Shown: positions 36,767-44,218 of the stretch, in pieces
Layout: every line of letters starts with the position of its first letter
How positions within the stretch are numbered: the stretch's first letter is position 1
Program-made: the position numbers and the translations under genes
Origin: Salinivirga cyanobacteriivorans
GTDB taxonomy: Bacteria; Bacteroidota; Bacteroidia; Bacteroidales; Salinivirgaceae
Assembly (NCBI RefSeq): GCF_001443605.1
Contig: NZ_CP013118.1
Span: forward strand, 4,675,001-4,739,000
Direction of reading: 5' to 3'
DNA length: 64,000 nt
The notes under the pieces: model-generated
Database searches by the model: none
Told to the model about the DNA's origin: nothing
The model's input: the letters and a program-made list of their open reading frames with translations, nothing else

Positions 36767-37630
36767 TTAAGCTTTTTTTGTTTTGTCAACGCGCCTGCTG
36801 TTAAGTAATGCCGTTTGGTTTTTTTCAATACCTATAAAATTTGCAATCACTTCGCATTTTGCCACAAGCGCAAAATAAATTCTTGGATCTTTATCAAACA
36901 TCAGTCCCTCGAAATTACCCTGACCTTTGGCAATAATAACATCAGCCTCGCGATATTCATTCATGAATTCGGCACTGCAGCGGTCGAGCAAAGTAGAAGG
37001 GGCATCGTTTCCGTTATGAATAACTTTAGCTACATCTTGCAAGCCGGCAATATTGGCATCTTTCATGGTAGCATCGTTAATAACCGGAAAACCCCTTACG
37101 GCCACCGTAATATCTGCATAGGCGATTTGTTCCAGAAATAGTTTATCGAAAACTATTTCTCCGGCATTATCGGCCAGATAGAGCACTTTAGTTTTGTTTT
37201 TAATGCTAGTGAACAAGGAACTGGAATCATCAATGGCAAGCTCCTGTTTTTGCAATTTACCTATATCAATGGCAATATCGAATTTATGTCCGGGACCAAA
37301 ATCAATGATGTTGGCTGCTAACGCCAATTTTATGGCCTCATATGCTTTGTTTGATGTTTGGTCTAGTATTTTACGCCATTCCTTTACTATTTCAATTGCT
37401 TTGCGGTTGCTTTCAGCCTTTTCTAATTCGTACGGATCCTCTACTTTGAGATATTTACGAATCATGGCGTGTATGGCAGCAGCTGCATAAGGATTGTATT
37501 GTTTCTGCAGTCCGGTATATTTATCAATAAATTCGCCCACAAGCTGTTTTCTTACCTCTTCAGGCGGGGCAAATTTTTTAATTTGTTTCTCAAGTGTGCG
37601 CAGGTGACAAAAAAAGCAGTCTGTTTGCAT
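36767..37630 (-). CDS. DUF89 damage-control phosphatase-like protein
   Basis: 287 residues. The DUF89 fold is seen in VLYLADNAGEIVFDKLFLEQ and ADITVAVRGFPVINDATMKD, followed by ADVIIAKGQGNFEGLM. The conserved D in LADNAGE and the metal-proximal ND in the VINDAT motif fit the metal-dependent phosphatase family. The N-terminal MQTDCFFCHLRTLEKQ is a Cys-pair start seen in archaeal-type DUF89 proteins. Such enzymes remove harmful phosphometabolites; here it lies in a group with Mrp ATPases and a NifX-like protein, which argues for metal or redox metabolism. Confidence 0.8.
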   Translation of the reverse strand: MQTDCFFCHLRTLEKQIKKFAPPEEVRKQLVGEFIDKYTGLQKQYNPYAAAAIHAMIRKYLKVEDPYELEKAESNRKAIEIVKEWRKILDQTSNKAYEAIKLALAANIIDFGPGHKFDIAIDIGKLQKQELAIDDSSSLFTSIKNKTKVLYLADNAGEIVFDKLFLEQIAYADITVAVRGFPVINDATMKDANIAGLQDVAKVIHNGNDAPSTLLDRCSAEFMNEYREADVIIAKGQGNFEGLMFDKDPRIYFALVAKCEVIANFIGIEKNQTALLNSRRVDKTKKA

Positions 37631-37643
37631 ATGGAACCTTTAA

Positions 37644-37769
37644 AAAAAGCTGCTCCCGGTGAAATAATCAACTATGAAATGAATTTAGTGTGTGTGAACC
37701 AAATATAGCGTATCTTGCTCTGCCAGCAAGTTACACTTTGATATTGAAATGTTCGGGGAGCAGCTTTTT
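37644..37769 (-). other. Long 14-bp inverted repeat enclosing ~98 nt in the gap between DUF5320 and DUF89 genes
   Basis: AAAAAGCTGCTCCC (37644-37657) and its exact inverse GGGAGCAGCTTTTT (37756-37769) frame a 98-nt interior. Inside, CTTGCT (37714-37719) and AGCAAG (37725-37730) make a second hairpin. On the minus strand the closing arm ends in seven T, terminator-like. The transcript between the two genes could fold into a stable element, possibly an attenuator. No known riboswitch matches what I see. Confidence 0.5.
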
Positions 37770-37775
37770 ATTCTG

Positions 37776-37997
37776 TTAAATATTTCTTCCGCGGCCGTTA
37801 CGTAAGCCTCTGCCTAAGCCTCTTCCACGGCCTGCAGGCTTTCTGCGCCCCAGTCCACGACCCTGGCCCGGCTGAAATGTGTCTCTGAATGTTGTTTCAG
37901 TCTTTGCCTGAGATTCTGTAGGTTTACCACAGTTTCCTAGACCTCTGCCTGTTCTTGGACCTTCTCCTTCCGGTCCTCTATGATTTAAGCCTGGCAT
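37776..37997 (-). CDS. Small Gly/Arg-rich DUF5320-type protein
   Basis: 73 residues, MPGLNHRGPEGEGPRTGRGL then a C-terminal run GLGRGLRNGRGRNI. The N-terminus MPGxxxxGPxGxGPxTGRGxGxC is typical of DUF5320 proteins, including one Cys in GLGNCGK. These small proteins sit next to NifX-like and Mrp genes in many anaerobes; no biochemical role is known. It lies 16 bp after the NifX-like gene. Confidence 0.75.
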   Translation of the reverse strand: MPGLNHRGPEGEGPRTGRGLGNCGKPTESQAKTETTFRDTFQPGQGRGLGRRKPAGRGRGLGRGLRNGRGRNI

Positions 37998-38013
37998 AAT
38001 TACCTCCTTTTTT

Positions 38014-38328
38014 TTAATTCATATTGTTTATGATATGTTCTACCGTTTGGCTTTGATCGGCTGGCACAATCATTTGAATTTTTAATTGTTCTAATAGTGC
38101 TTGTGCTTTTGGTCCAAATTCTGTAGCAACTACCTGGGTTACTTCTTTGTTGGCCAAAAGTTCTACTACCCGTGTGCCTACGCCACCCTGATCATCTCTG
38201 TAAGGATTTTCGATAAACTCAGTTTTGCCCGTATTATGATCGTATATGGCGAAATATGGGCAACGTCCAAAACGCTCATCAAGGTGAGCTGTCGTGTTTT
38301 TGTCTTTTGCTGTAATTGCAGTTATCAT
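38014..38328 (-). CDS. NifX/NifB-like iron-molybdenum-cofactor-binding family protein
   Basis: About 104 residues from the ATG at 38328 (MITAITAKDKNTTAHLDERF); an upstream start would add 13 residues of promoter DNA. The family signature is DERFGRCPYFAIYD and the later GGVGTRVVELLANKEVTQVV. These small dinitrogenase-cofactor-type proteins are widespread in non-nitrogen-fixing anaerobes, so nitrogen fixation is not implied. It leads the operon with the DUF5320, DUF89 and Mrp genes. A perfect 14-bp palindrome sits 25 bp upstream. Confidence 0.88.
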   Translation of the reverse strand: MITAITAKDKNTTAHLDERFGRCPYFAIYDHNTGKTEFIENPYRDDQGGVGTRVVELLANKEVTQVVATEFGPKAQALLEQLKIQMIVPADQSQTVEHIINNMN

Positions 38329-38352
38329 ATTGTAAATTTTATACAAATATAA

Positions 38353-38366
38353 TGAACATATGTTCA
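38353..38366. promoter_or_regulatory. Perfect 14-bp palindromic operator before the NifX-like operon
   Basis: TGAACATATGTTCA is its own reverse complement and lies 25 bp upstream of the NifX-like start, overlapping the expected core promoter. A 12/14 match stands before the OsmC-family gene, so one dimeric regulator may govern both. Confidence 0.6.
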
Positions 38367-38382
38367 ATTAAAAAATTTATAT

Positions 38383-38418
38383 AAAAAAAACTGTCTCATG
38401 GAAAGACAGTTTTTTTTA
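38383..38418. terminator. Terminator of the DUF5606 gene
   Basis: A8-CTGTCT (38383-38396) and AGACAG-T9 (38404-38418) form a 14-bp stem with a 7-nt loop, downstream of DUF5606 and separating it from the NifX-like operon. Confidence 0.85.
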
Positions 38419-38434
38419 TAACCCTGGTTGTATA

Positions 38435-38884
38435 TTATTTTTGGTTATCCTCATTTGATTCTCCGGGTTCGTTTTCATTTTGTTCATCTTCCGGTTCTGG
38501 TTCACTAAAGTCAAGCATGTCATGTTTTTGCAGCAAATTGTACCAGTTAATTACCTTTTTAATGTGGTTAGGATAAACTCTATCCTCATCATAATCAGGT
38601 ATTACTTCCTGAAAGTATGAAATGAGTTCGTTTTTTGATGATTTATGATTGATAGACGGGCCGCCGTTTTCTTTATCACTAATGGCCTTGAAAACATCTT
38701 TCAAAGGTAAATCATCATCTTCGGTGAAAATTGCAATATCTTCCAGGGCACTAATTTTAGCTGCCGCGTAAAATGGCATTCTTCTCCCTGTTTCAATATT
38801 TTCAACAATTACACCTTTTGGTGTTTTTGACACTAGCTTGTACAATCCGGGCTCACCGGTAATGGCTAAAATATCTTTTAACAT
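38435..38884 (-). CDS. DUF5606-family protein
   Basis: About 149 residues from the ATG at 38884 (MLKDILAITGEPGLYKLVSK). The N-terminal ~60 residues (GVIVENIETGRRMPFYAAAK, DIAIFTEDDDLPL) are an SH3-like strand domain typical of this Bacteroidetes family; a second helical part (VIPDYDEDRVYPNHIKKVIN) follows, then an acidic tail (EPEPEDEQNENEPGE). It has no known role. TATCTTTG (-7 type) is found at ~38909-38916 on the minus strand, supporting the start. Confidence 0.8.
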   Translation of the reverse strand: MLKDILAITGEPGLYKLVSKTPKGVIVENIETGRRMPFYAAAKISALEDIAIFTEDDDLPLKDVFKAISDKENGGPSINHKSSKNELISYFQEVIPDYDEDRVYPNHIKKVINWYNLLQKHDMLDFSEPEPEDEQNENEPGESNEDNQK

Positions 38885-38973
38885 AATAGTAGCTTTTATT
38901 TTGTGCGACAAAGATAGAATTATGATGGTTTAGAGGAATCAAATTTTTCAAAAAGTTTTGTGTTTTCTTTTTG

Positions 38974-39693
38974 CTAATTCATATTTCGCTCTTTCTTAAT
39001 GGTCTCATAAGCTTCCGAAAGTTTTTGAAACTTATCTTTTGCTTTTTGCTGGAAATCTTCTCCCAAATGAGAAACCTTATCCGGGTGGTATTTGACAGCC
39101 ATTTTCCGATAGGCTTTTTTTACCTCCTGGTCTGATGCATCAGGTTTAACCTCCAACACATCGTAAGCCCAGTTTGTATTTTTAACAAACATAGACCTTA
39201 CAGAGCCAATATCTCCGGCTGAGACGCCAATGCGATATCCGATTTCATCTATCACCTTTTGCTCAGATTTGTCAATTTGGCCATCGGCCTGGGCAATTCC
39301 ATATAAAAAATGTAATAATTGGGTGCGCGAAGCATAATCCATGTTGGCCTCGATTTGAGCGCAAACTTCATTAAGTGGAATGTTCTGCTTTAATATATCT
39401 CTGAGCATGCGCAGCGCTTCTGATGCTGCGTCGGGACCAAATGCCTGTATGAAATATCTTTTTACGTAATCGAGTTCTGACTTAACTACTTTACCATCGG
39501 CTTTCATTACGGCTGCAGTAAGCACGAGCAGCGTCATGGCGTATCCGCCGGTTGTGGTTGCCCTTCGGCCTTTTTGCGTTGGTTCAGCCTCTTTCTCCAG
39601 GTAGGCTCCTGCAACAAATCCTACAATACCTCCCAGGGGACCGAATAGAGCCCATCCAAGTCCGCCTGCAATCCATTTCCCAAATTTACCCAT
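38974..39693 (-). CDS. DjlA-like TerB-DnaJ co-chaperone
   Basis: 239 residues. An N-terminal Gly-rich hydrophobic segment ([20 protein letters not shown]) could be a membrane helix. A TerB-like four-helix region is next ([20 protein letters not shown] and [19 protein letters not shown]), and a C-terminal J domain has [20 protein letters not shown] and the HPD motif in KYHPDKV. The order is that of DjlA, a J protein stimulating DnaK at the membrane. Its start overlaps the end of coaE by 8 bp. Confidence 0.9.
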   Translation of the reverse strand: MGKFGKWIAGGLGWALFGPLGGIVGFVAGAYLEKEAEPTQKGRRATTTGGYAMTLLVLTAAVMKADGKVVKSELDYVKRYFIQAFGPDAASEALRMLRDILKQNIPLNEVCAQIEANMDYASRTQLLHFLYGIAQADGQIDKSEQKVIDEIGYRIGVSAGDIGSVRSMFVKNTNWAYDVLEVKPDASDQEVKKAYRKMAVKYHPDKVSHLGEDFQQKAKDKFQKLSEAYETIKKERNMN

Positions 39694-40276
39694 GAGCTAA
39701 AAGTTTTAAATGTATTTTTTTTACCTGCAATGTTATACTGTTTTTGTTATCATTAATAATTATGAAATCAGCATATTTATTACGCTCTTCGTCTCCAAGT
39801 TGCGCTTCCATTCTTTGCAAAATCTGTTCCTTTGACAAATTGTCACGTTTGCGGATTCGCTCGATTCTTAAATTTTCGTTTGCTACCACATTAATAATTT
39901 GGTCCATTTGTTTATAAAAGCCGCTTTCAATTAATATGGCTGCTTCATGCAGGATATAGCCGGTTTTTTGTTTGGAAACCCATGTATTAAATGTGTCTCT
40001 TACTTTTTTGTGGACCTGGTTGTTCAGTTCAGTGCGTAATTCGGGGTTATTAAATATTTTTTTTGCCACAAAAGGTTTATTAAGGGCTCCGCTTGCTGTG
40101 TAACTTTCATTTCCCAATAATTGAATTATACTTTCCTGTAGATTTTTATCTGTGCTCATCAATTTTTTTGCAATTTGATCGGCATAAAATACAGGAATAT
40201 CGAAAAACTCTTCAAATACCTTAGCTACCAGGCTTTTGCCAGAACCTATTCCTCCGGTGAGACCTATTTTTAACAT
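39686..40276 (-). CDS. coaE: Dephospho-CoA kinase
   Basis: 196 residues, normal length. The P-loop [19 protein letters not shown] is at the N-terminus, followed by [12 protein letters not shown] (the conserved Asp), HKKVRDTF, and the lid region [20 protein letters not shown]. It catalyses the last step of coenzyme A synthesis, phosphorylating the 3' OH of dephospho-CoA. It follows the YbbR gene by 9 bp and overlaps the TerB-DnaJ gene, so it sits inside a housekeeping operon. Confidence 0.95.
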   Translation of the reverse strand: MLKIGLTGGIGSGKSLVAKVFEEFFDIPVFYADQIAKKLMSTDKNLQESIIQLLGNESYTASGALNKPFVAKKIFNNPELRTELNNQVHKKVRDTFNTWVSKQKTGYILHEAAILIESGFYKQMDQIINVVANENLRIERIRKRDNLSKEQILQRMEAQLGDEERNKYADFIIINDNKNSITLQVKKIHLKLLAHG

Positions 40277-40285
40277 GCAATAAGC

Positions 40286-41302
40286 TTATTTTTCGTTGAT
40301 GATAAATCTGGCTTTCTGAGGCCAATAGCGCAAAATTTTAGCTTCTTCAGGGACAAAGAGTAAATTAATATTCAATTCTTGAGGCTCATTTTGCTTTTTA
40401 ATTTCTTTGTAGTTTATGGCTGCCTGAAAATCACTGGCATTAATAATTTCATAATCTTCAAACGAAATAAGATAGGTTATATTTATTTTATTTGGGAAAA
40501 TTGTAAGATTTATGGAGTCGGGTTTATTGGTAATGCTGATTGGCACTTGTATGGTGTTTTCGGTAAACTGTTCTGTGCGCAAATCTATTCTGACTTTTTT
40601 ACGCATAAGATTGCACTGTTCCGGCGCTATTAAATCAGCCGTGTATGATTTGTTTTTCTTTATTTGCTCATCTATAATGAGTTCTGTTTTAATGTAATCC
40701 AGTGTATCCAGTTTTGTTTTGGGACCATTAACTATAACGGAGTCAGGTGTTGTTAAAAGGTTTCCCTTTTGCCTGTATTGGGGTGCCCATGAAAAGTTGG
40801 TTGCTGGTTTAATGCCTATTTTCTTTTTATGTAGTTTATCGAAATGGAGGCGCAGCGTTGAAGGCCTTACATCTAAAACTTTTATTTCGTCGTTCAGGAA
40901 ACGCTCGAATTGTTCCTTTTTACTGGAAAGGTAGTACTGAAAGTGTACATTTTCCTGATCTTCCTGGTTGCCAGAAAAATACGACTGCAAGTCGAGGTTA
41001 AATGGCAATGCAATAGATCCAAGGGTATATTTGAGTAATGTGAATCCGCGTCCTGAAACCTGAAGCTGTACTTCTGCAGGTATTTCGCCAATCATAACGT
41101 AATTGTCCGGAATATTATAAAACTCAACAGGGCAATCAATTTCTGTAATGTAATCTTTCGATAAAGCATTCATTAACCACAGAAACGCGCTAATTGCTAT
41201 GAAGATCAGGAAAATGGGAATTCTGCGATCAATATTTTTTAGCTGTTCCAGCCAGCTATTTATTTTTGGATCTTTTTTATTGCTTTTCTTTTCTACTGCC
41301 AC
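40286..41302 (-). CDS. YbbR-like domain protein
   Basis: 338 residues. One N-terminal membrane helix at ~29-45 (IPIFLIFIAISAFLWLMNAL) is followed by extracellular beta-rich YbbR repeats, for example VEFYNIPDNYVMIGEIPAEV, VQLQVSGRGFTLL and PDSVIVNGPKTKLDTLDYI. In Bacteroidetes a YbbR gene commonly lies in the order nusB, DUF1573, yajC, ybbR, coaE, as seen here. The biochemical role is not established; in other groups the partner is a diadenylate cyclase. Confidence 0.85.
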   Translation of the reverse strand: MAVEKKSNKKDPKINSWLEQLKNIDRRIPIFLIFIAISAFLWLMNALSKDYITEIDCPVEFYNIPDNYVMIGEIPAEVQLQVSGRGFTLLKYTLGSIALPFNLDLQSYFSGNQEDQENVHFQYYLSSKKEQFERFLNDEIKVLDVRPSTLRLHFDKLHKKKIGIKPATNFSWAPQYRQKGNLLTTPDSVIVNGPKTKLDTLDYIKTELIIDEQIKKNKSYTADLIAPEQCNLMRKKVRIDLRTEQFTENTIQVPISITNKPDSINLTIFPNKINITYLISFEDYEIINASDFQAAINYKEIKKQNEPQELNINLLFVPEEAKILRYWPQKARFIINEK

Positions 41303-41375
41303 GGGTATTTTTTAAGCGAATATAAGAAAACCTTACGAGTTTTGATAGGGTTATTCTTAAAATGGTATTATATAA

Positions 41376-41422
41376 AAAGCTGCCAGTGATAAAACCTAAA
41401 GATTTTACCAACAAGCAGCTTT
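41376..41422 (-). terminator. Terminator between yajC and ybbR-coaE
   Basis: AAAGCTGC (41376-41383 arm) and GCAGCTTT (41415-41422) pair, with an inner GGTAAAA/TTTTATC stem, and the minus-strand arm is followed by TTTTTATA. The nusB-DUF1573-yajC group probably ends here. Confidence 0.7.
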
Positions 41423-41459
41423 GAATTATAAGCTTTTTAAAGATTCAGTTATTCAGCAA

Positions 41460-41774
41460 TTAGCGGTTTGCGTTTGCTATTTCGCTAGTATCTTTTACCA
41501 GTGCGGTTTTGTCAACCTTTACTCTGGTATTGTCTGAAATTTCTAAATCAACATGTTTTTCACTTACATCGGTTACTTTTCCATAAATACCACCAATTGT
41601 AAGTACTTTATCGCCTTTCTGAATGTTTTCTCTGAATTTGCGAGCTTCTTTTTGTCGCTTCATTTGAGGGCGAATCATGAAAAAGTAAAAAATTACAATT
41701 ATGATCAGCAGGGGTAGAAATGCCCCTAAACCTCCGGTTTCGCCTTCTGGCGACATCATTAATAAAATGTCCAT
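41460..41774 (-). CDS. yajC: Preprotein translocase subunit YajC
   Basis: 104 residues with one N-terminal membrane helix (AFLPLLIIIVIFYFFMIRPQ) and the conserved FFMIRPQMKRQKEARKF followed by GDKVLTIGGIYGKVTDV. It is an accessory of the SecDF-YajC complex in the inner membrane. It follows the DUF1573 gene by 10 bp. Confidence 0.93.
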   Translation of the reverse strand: MDILLMMSPEGETGGLGAFLPLLIIIVIFYFFMIRPQMKRQKEARKFRENIQKGDKVLTIGGIYGKVTDVSEKHVDLEISDNTRVKVDKTALVKDTSEIANANR

Positions 41775-41784
41775 AAAGTTTATT

Positions 41785-42252
41785 TTAATTTGGTACTACA
41801 ACATTTGCTTCGATTACTAATTTTTTTGACGCTGGTTGTGCATTTGTAAGCACTGTGACTGCTTTGTGCTGGCGCCCCTTACGTCCACCACTGGAAAAAG
41901 TGACATCGATTTTTCCGCTTTCGCCTGGAGGAACTGGTTTTTTTGTATAAGATGATACGGTGCATCCACATGTTGAACTTGTGGAACGTATTAAGAGGTC
42001 AGATTTTCCAGTATTCTTGAATCGAAATGTATGTGAAACAACTTCTCCTTGTATAATAACGCCAAAGTCAAAATATTGTGGCTTATCACTATTGTCATCA
42101 ACGAAAGTGATTTCAGGCATTTTTAAATTTTGGTCATTACCTTTACCACTAACAGGGTTTTTTACCATATCAGCTGTAACAGTCTCTTTGTCTCCACTGT
42201 TACATCCAAATGCAAGTACAATAATGAATATTAATCCTGTTATCCGTATCAT
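41785..42252 (-). CDS. DUF1573 lipoprotein
   Basis: 155 residues. The N-terminus MIRITGLIFIIVLAFGCNSG has a lipobox with Cys at ~17. The DUF1573 body has FDFGVIIQGEVVSHTFRFKN, the TCGCTVSSYTKKPVPPGESG segment with its conserved cysteines and GKIDVTFSSGGRKGRQHKAV, an Ig-like fold. It is presumably anchored in the membrane facing the periplasm. It lies 10 bp upstream of yajC and 12 bp after nusB. Confidence 0.88.
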   Translation of the reverse strand: MIRITGLIFIIVLAFGCNSGDKETVTADMVKNPVSGKGNDQNLKMPEITFVDDNSDKPQYFDFGVIIQGEVVSHTFRFKNTGKSDLLIRSTSSTCGCTVSSYTKKPVPPGESGKIDVTFSSGGRKGRQHKAVTVLTNAQPASKKLVIEANVVVPN

Positions 42253-42264
42253 ATTATCTATAAT

Positions 42265-43224
42265 TTAATGGTTGTTTTTGTCTTTATCAAAAATTGAACC
42301 ATCAATTTTGTTCAGTTCATTATTATTTTTGAGTTGGAGTACAATTTTATCCAAAACTCCGTTTACAAAGGTATTACTTTTCTCTGTGGAATAGAATTTA
42401 GCCATTTCAATATACTCATTGAGTGTCACTCTGACAGGAATTTCAGGGAAATTCCGAAGCTCAGTAATACCTAAAGCAATAATCACTTTGTCCATTAACG
42501 CAATTCTGTCAAGCTCCCAGTTGCTGGCTGTCTTTTTTATTATTTCCTGGTGGTCTTTAAAGTGTGCTGTGGTTTTTCGGAAAAGTGCGTAAACAAACTC
42601 CTGGTCAGCCTCATTTTTAAACAGCTTCATGGGCTTGAGCCGATAGGTTCTTTTAATTCTTTCTACAGTTCTGATATTCATACTGAGCACAAGTTCAATA
42701 TCGTCGTTCCAGTAGACGGATTTTTCTTCAAGTGCTTCAAAAACCGACTCTGAAGCGGCAATTATGTCAGTAAGAATTGTTATTATAACTTCTTTATGCG
42801 CTTTGTGATCTGGTTCTTCTTCCCGCACCATATACCGGTTGTAAAAATTGCTTTCTTCAATTTCATGTGCCAGCTTTTTTACTAGGTCGGTATTGTCATT
42901 CCATGTTATATGGTTATTGCGCACATAACTTTGAATTTGTTCGTCATTTACAATTGCCTGCATTGCAGGATTTTCTATGAAGCGCATATTGGGATTTAGC
43001 TCTTCTTCTGTGGGCAGGTGTTTTGCTTTTTTGCGCTCAATTTCCTGCAAAAGATGGTGGTGTATTTCTATGAGTAGCTGAAAAAAAGTATAGTAAAGAT
43101 CTTCAAAACTTGTAATACTTTTTTGTAGCTCTTTATGGTACTGTTCTATAGAACCTTCAGGGTTGCGTAACCATGCATAAACGATGTGCATGTTTTTTAT
43201 TCTGAGTAACCTTCTGCTTATCAT
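42265..43224 (-). CDS. nusB: Transcription antitermination protein NusB (long Bacteroidetes form)
   Basis: 319 residues, longer than the ~140 of other phyla. The start MISRRLLRIKNMHIVYAWLR is the usual one. The extra N-terminal ~190 residues are helical; the C-terminal ~120 residues hold the NusB fold, with ELDRIALMDKVIIALGITEL, FPEIPVRVTLNEYIEMAKFY and KSNTFVNGVLDKIVLQL. NusB binds boxA RNA with NusE in rRNA antitermination. It leads the nusB-DUF1573-yajC transcript. TACTTTTG on the minus strand near 43250 is a possible -7 box. Confidence 0.92.
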   Translation of the reverse strand: MISRRLLRIKNMHIVYAWLRNPEGSIEQYHKELQKSITSFEDLYYTFFQLLIEIHHHLLQEIERKKAKHLPTEEELNPNMRFIENPAMQAIVNDEQIQSYVRNNHITWNDNTDLVKKLAHEIEESNFYNRYMVREEEPDHKAHKEVIITILTDIIAASESVFEALEEKSVYWNDDIELVLSMNIRTVERIKRTYRLKPMKLFKNEADQEFVYALFRKTTAHFKDHQEIIKKTASNWELDRIALMDKVIIALGITELRNFPEIPVRVTLNEYIEMAKFYSTEKSNTFVNGVLDKIVLQLKNNNELNKIDGSIFDKDKNNH

Positions 43225-43632
43225 ACTCCTTCAATTTCCTTTGTTGAACTGCAAAAGTAATGGAATTGTCTTTATCATCAGCATATCAGCTGATATTTTT
43301 ATTAAAATCATTCAAATTATATTGTGGTACAAGTTAATTCGTGGATTTTAGAGATGAACCGAGCCATGATCCGCCGGCTGGCGGAACACACACTCGCATG
43401 ATTATAACTAACCTACAGATAGTATGTGACGGACATTGGACTTTTCATGGCGAGCTCCATATGACCACTAAAATCAAAATTATAAACATATGAAAAACGA
43501 CAAAAAGCCAGGAATAAAGTTGACTTTTTACCAATAATAATAGTTTTATGCCGATTTTTATTCTTTAATGTTCTAAACAAAAAATAATTTCTATTTTTGT
43601 CAATGATTGTTGAAATTGAAAATGTTTGAATA
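43225..43632. other. Gene-free divergent region between nusB and PUR gene
   Basis: About 408 bp. It carries a TCCGCC-GGCT-GGCGGA hairpin (43368-43383), no supported open frame and no RNA gene that I recognise. The right part holds a TATTTTTG box at 43592-43599, 34 bp before the PUR gene start, a plausible -7 element. Confidence 0.45.
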
Positions 43633-44019
43633 ATGGAAGGATTTGAGAACAAAGCAAACGGCAAAGACAAAGGGAGAGAAGAAATTTATGCGAAAGCAGT
43701 TAGAGCCGGTAAACGGACTTACTTTTTTGATGTGAAGGCTACACGTAGGAATGATTACTACCTGACCATTACAGAAAGTAAGAAAAAGTTTAACCAGGAC
43801 GGTACTTTTTACTACGAGAAGCATAAATTATTTCTTTACAAAGAGGATTTTGACAAGTTTGCTGAAGGATTGGAAGAAGTTGTTGAATACATCAGAGCCA
43901 ACCAACCTGAGCTAAAACCGAAAGATAACCACGAAGATCAAAGCGAAGGAAAAGAGGGGGCAACCGAAAAATTTACCGACGTAGATTTTGACGATCTGAA
44001 TGACGAAAATAACGCCTAA
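43633..44019 (+). CDS. DUF3276/PUR-domain DNA/RNA-binding protein
   Basis: 128 residues. The PUR-alpha-like repeat is clear: EIYAKAVRAGKRTYFFDVKA, NDYYLTITESKKKFNQDGTF and EKHKLFLYKEDFDKFAEGLE. The C-terminus is acidic and low in complexity. PUR-type proteins bind single-stranded nucleic acid as dimers; the Bacteroidetes role is unknown. It is transcribed alone and followed by a terminator. Confidence 0.88.
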   Translation: MEGFENKANGKDKGREEIYAKAVRAGKRTYFFDVKATRRNDYYLTITESKKKFNQDGTFYYEKHKLFLYKEDFDKFAEGLEEVVEYIRANQPELKPKDNHEDQSEGKEGATEKFTDVDFDDLNDENNA

Positions 44020-44157
44020 TTAACAAGGGGCTGTCTGAAAATGTCTGTATTCGCTTTTGCGGGATTTTTTCTTGCATAGTTAAATTTATGTGCGCACCCG
44101 TAAGCATAGTTGTATGAGGTTGTATTAGCACTTATGCAATAAATAATATGTGCGAAA

Positions 44158-44189
44158 ATTCCTTCTCCATCGGTTGACAGAGAAGGAAT
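44158..44189. terminator. Terminator between PUR and M28 peptidase genes
   Basis: ATTCCTTCTC (44158-44167) and GAGAAGGAAT (44180-44189) form a 10-bp stem with a 12-nt loop, between two convergent genes. U-tracts are modest. Confidence 0.65.
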
Positions 44190-44218
44190 GTAAAAAGATT
44201 TTTTCTGATAGCTCCTTT

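Noticed and set aside
37776-38328. Nitrogen fixation island
   Set aside because: The NifX/NifB-like small protein is common in non-fixing anaerobes and no nifHDK or nifEN genes are in the window.
43225-43632. tRNA or small RNA in the gap before the PUR gene
   Set aside because: The TCCGCC/GGCGGA hairpin is isolated; no cloverleaf or conserved RNA block is visible.
44030-44100. GGGGCTGTCTGAAAATGTCTG near 44029-44048 as an IS terminus
   Set aside because: It resembles ends of some transposable elements, but no matching inverted end or transposase remnant is seen nearby.
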